Part shown: positions 7,132 through 8,658 of the stretch, piece after piece
How the letters are laid out: the number at the start of each line of letters is the position of its first letter
Numbering within the stretch: the first letter of the stretch is position 1
Assembly: GCA_003527885.1 (NCBI GenBank)
Contig: DPWB01000325.1
Span: forward strand, 409 to 9,066
Source: Candidatus Competibacteraceae bacterium
GTDB lineage: Bacteria; Pseudomonadota; Gammaproteobacteria; Competibacterales; Competibacteraceae
Length of the DNA stretch: 8,658 bases
Direction: 5' to 3'
The notes under the pieces: model-generated
The model's database searches: none
What the model was told of the DNA's origin: nothing
What the model saw: the letters and a program-made list of their open reading frames with translations, nothing else
Made by a program: the position numbers and the translations under genes

Positions 7132-8421
7132 ATGGCTGGCCCTTTCAGTGTTCCTTCCGCGAGCGCTCGGATTAACCCGGCGCTCACGCTCCAGTGGATT
7201 CTCAACAACGTCCCGTGCTTCAGCGGAGCCGTCCCGGTCGAATGGACCCGGGCCGTATACCGCGAAGCCAGCCGGCAAAGCATTGGCCTGCCGATCCTTC
7301 GAGCCGCTTTGAGCATGGCGGACAAACACGGTTACACGTTCGCCGAGGAGCCGGTACACGCCACCACACCCGGTGACATCGGCATTCAATGGCAAGCCAG
7401 GAAAGCGGAGTTCATCGAGGTTGCATCGTCCAGTAATTATTTGAGCGCCCATCAGTTGTTTCAAATCTGGCAAAACGCTTGGATGGAGCAACGGGCGCGG
7501 GCGGGGATCGACGAGGACAGGATACGCCGCCAGATCCACGGCGCAAACCCGGTGCTTTACGCCGACAACATGAACCGCTTCGAGCATGGCGTACGCAGCG
7601 CGCTGGGTCCGGTCTATCAAGAAGCGGCCGACCGCCTGGATACCACCAACGCCATGCTCTCCACGGTGACCGACGTGCTCAATTGGCTCGAAGCCCGCGA
7701 AGCGATGGGAGACCGTTGCACGTTACAGCAAGTCGATGAAAGGGTGATCGAGATTCTAAAAGGCCGGGACATGTTCGAAACCTGGTTCATGCCGGTGATC
7801 TTTGCGGTCTTGGGGCTGGCGAGCATGAGGGGCGCGGGCGCTTCGCGAGGAGGGCGAACACCGCCCACCCCCACGGCCCGAAGCTATTTACCGCCCGAGC
7901 CGGTTCCAGACCCATCGATCCCGGCTCCTTTAAGACGGGTCATCCAAGGAGATTATCCCGCCGTGCGCCTGGGCAGAGTCGGGCAGCCCGGCAATCTCTT
8001 TGCGCGCGTGGAAACTACAGGGGAGGGAGTGACCTATCGGGTTTCCATGATCGTCCTTCGCGGAGAAGGCGGCGCGGCCGAAATTCAATTGGCCCGCTCC
8101 GCCCACCGGGCGATGATCCGCCGCGCCGCCGAAATGGCGCGGCGGGCTGGAGCGTCCACCTTCAAACTGGTGGGCGAGCAAGCCAACCCGAACTTCGTCA
8201 GACACGCCGACGCGCTCGCCGAAAAAATGGGCGTCCCAAAATCGGGCAAAGCGACCAGCAAAATGACGGGCGCGTATAGCGACTATGAGGTGACTCTGCG
8301 GGTCGATTTGGTGCTGAAGCCAAGCGCCACCCCCGCTCCGGTTTCGGCCAAACCCGGCACCGCCACCCCGTTTCCACCTTTCGTTCCACCCGCGAAAAAA
8401 CGTTCGTCCGTGGATAGATAA
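7132..8421 (+). CDS. Uncharacterised 429-residue protein with one hydrophobic segment, proline-rich linker and compact C-terminal domain
   Basis: I do not recognise this protein. Residues 1-215 look mainly helical, with no signal peptide. Residues about 217-231 (TWFMPVIFAVLGLAS) form one short hydrophobic stretch that may span or insert into a membrane. Residues about 240-268 are a proline-rich linker (PPTPTAR, PPEPVPDP). Residues about 270-396 look like a mixed alpha/beta domain: strands around GNLFARVE and TYRVSMIVL, a long helix (ARSAHRAMIRRAAEMARRAG), a strand (STFKLVGE), ANPNFVRHADALAEKMG, and a last strand (YEVTLRVDLVL). The tail (397-429) is Pro/Ala-rich and basic. ATG at 7132 is the first possible start after an in-frame stop at 7081; GAGA at 7121 is a plausible ribosome-binding site. 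The helix-strand-'AN' pattern recalls C-terminal domains of secreted polymorphic toxins, but a GNAT-like fold is another reading, and no immunity-sized gene follows. It appears to be a single-gene unit. Confidence 0.8.
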   Translation: MAGPFSVPSASARINPALTLQWILNNVPCFSGAVPVEWTRAVYREASRQSIGLPILRAALSMADKHGYTFAEEPVHATTPGDIGIQWQARKAEFIEVASSSNYLSAHQLFQIWQNAWMEQRARAGIDEDRIRRQIHGANPVLYADNMNRFEHGVRSALGPVYQEAADRLDTTNAMLSTVTDVLNWLEAREAMGDRCTLQQVDERVIEILKGRDMFETWFMPVIFAVLGLASMRGAGASRGGRTPPTPTARSYLPPEPVPDPSIPAPLRRVIQGDYPAVRLGRVGQPGNLFARVETTGEGVTYRVSMIVLRGEGGAAEIQLARSAHRAMIRRAAEMARRAGASTFKLVGEQANPNFVRHADALAEKMGVPKSGKATSKMTGAYSDYEVTLRVDLVLKPSATPAPVSAKPGTATPFPPFVPPAKKRSSVDR

Positions 8422-8454
8422 CCCCCGATATCGCGCACCTCAGATACGGGGTTA
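8419..8454. terminator. Weak inverted repeat between convergent genes
   Basis: TAACCCC (8419-8425, including the stop codon of the upstream gene) is complementary to GGGGTTA (8448-8454) with a 22-base loop that itself contains the palindrome CGATATCG (8426-8433). It sits in the 78-base gap between two convergent genes, where a bidirectional terminator is expected, but there is no T run on either side. Confidence 0.25.
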
Positions 8455-8499
8455 GGGGGCGCGCCGTCGAAACCGCACGAAAATGGGCGCTCAGAAACC

Positions 8500-8658
<159 letters not shown>

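Noticed and set aside
7003..7620. A 205-residue open frame on the minus strand across the intergenic region and the 5' part of the orphan gene
   Set aside because: It overlaps a longer, better-supported plus-strand gene with its own ribosome-binding site, shows no recognisable domain, and is of a kind common on the opposite strand of GC-rich genes.

Overview
The window is a high-GC bacterial contig fragment, most likely from a proteobacterium (probably gamma or beta). This rests on the tripartite RND efflux genes, the GlsB/YeaQ-type membrane protein, a Kef-type antiporter and a glutaryl-CoA dehydrogenase tail of proteobacterial type. I cannot fix the genus. Bases 1-13 match the end of the Tn5/Nextera transposase mosaic end, so the left edge is a sequencing-library edge and genomic sequence begins at about base 14.

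Layout, left to right. (1) 14-529 (+) is the C-terminal part of an RND periplasmic adaptor, cut at the contig edge. (2) 526-3675 (+) is a full-length RND inner-membrane permease that starts with GTG inside the adaptor stop codon (GTGA overlap). (3) 3709-4863 (+) is a succinylglutamate desuccinylase/aspartoacylase-family zinc hydrolase with a C-terminal sandwich-like domain. (4) 4954-5196 (+) is a small GlsB/YeaQ/YmgE-family membrane protein, followed after 27 bases by (5) 5224-6822 (+), a CPA2/Kef-type cation:proton antiporter with a cytosolic nucleotide-binding domain. (6) A 309-base gap holds a candidate terminator hairpin and a near-perfect 16-bp dyad. (7) 7132-8421 (+) is a 429-residue protein I do not recognise. 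(8) 8500-8658 (-) is the C-terminal end of a glutaryl-CoA dehydrogenase that runs off the right edge, convergent with gene 7.

How they work together. The adaptor and permease form two parts of a drug or solute efflux pump; no outer-membrane channel gene is present here. The GlsB-like protein and the antiporter are close enough to share a transcript and both fit envelope, ion or osmotic stress roles. The zinc hydrolase has no visible pathway partner. Most of the window is ordinary core or housekeeping content. The least explained element is the orphan protein at 7132-8421, with a helical N-terminal half, one short hydrophobic segment, a proline-rich linker, a compact C-terminal domain and a proline-rich basic tail. 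I found no CRISPR array, tRNA, rRNA, insertion sequence or attachment site.
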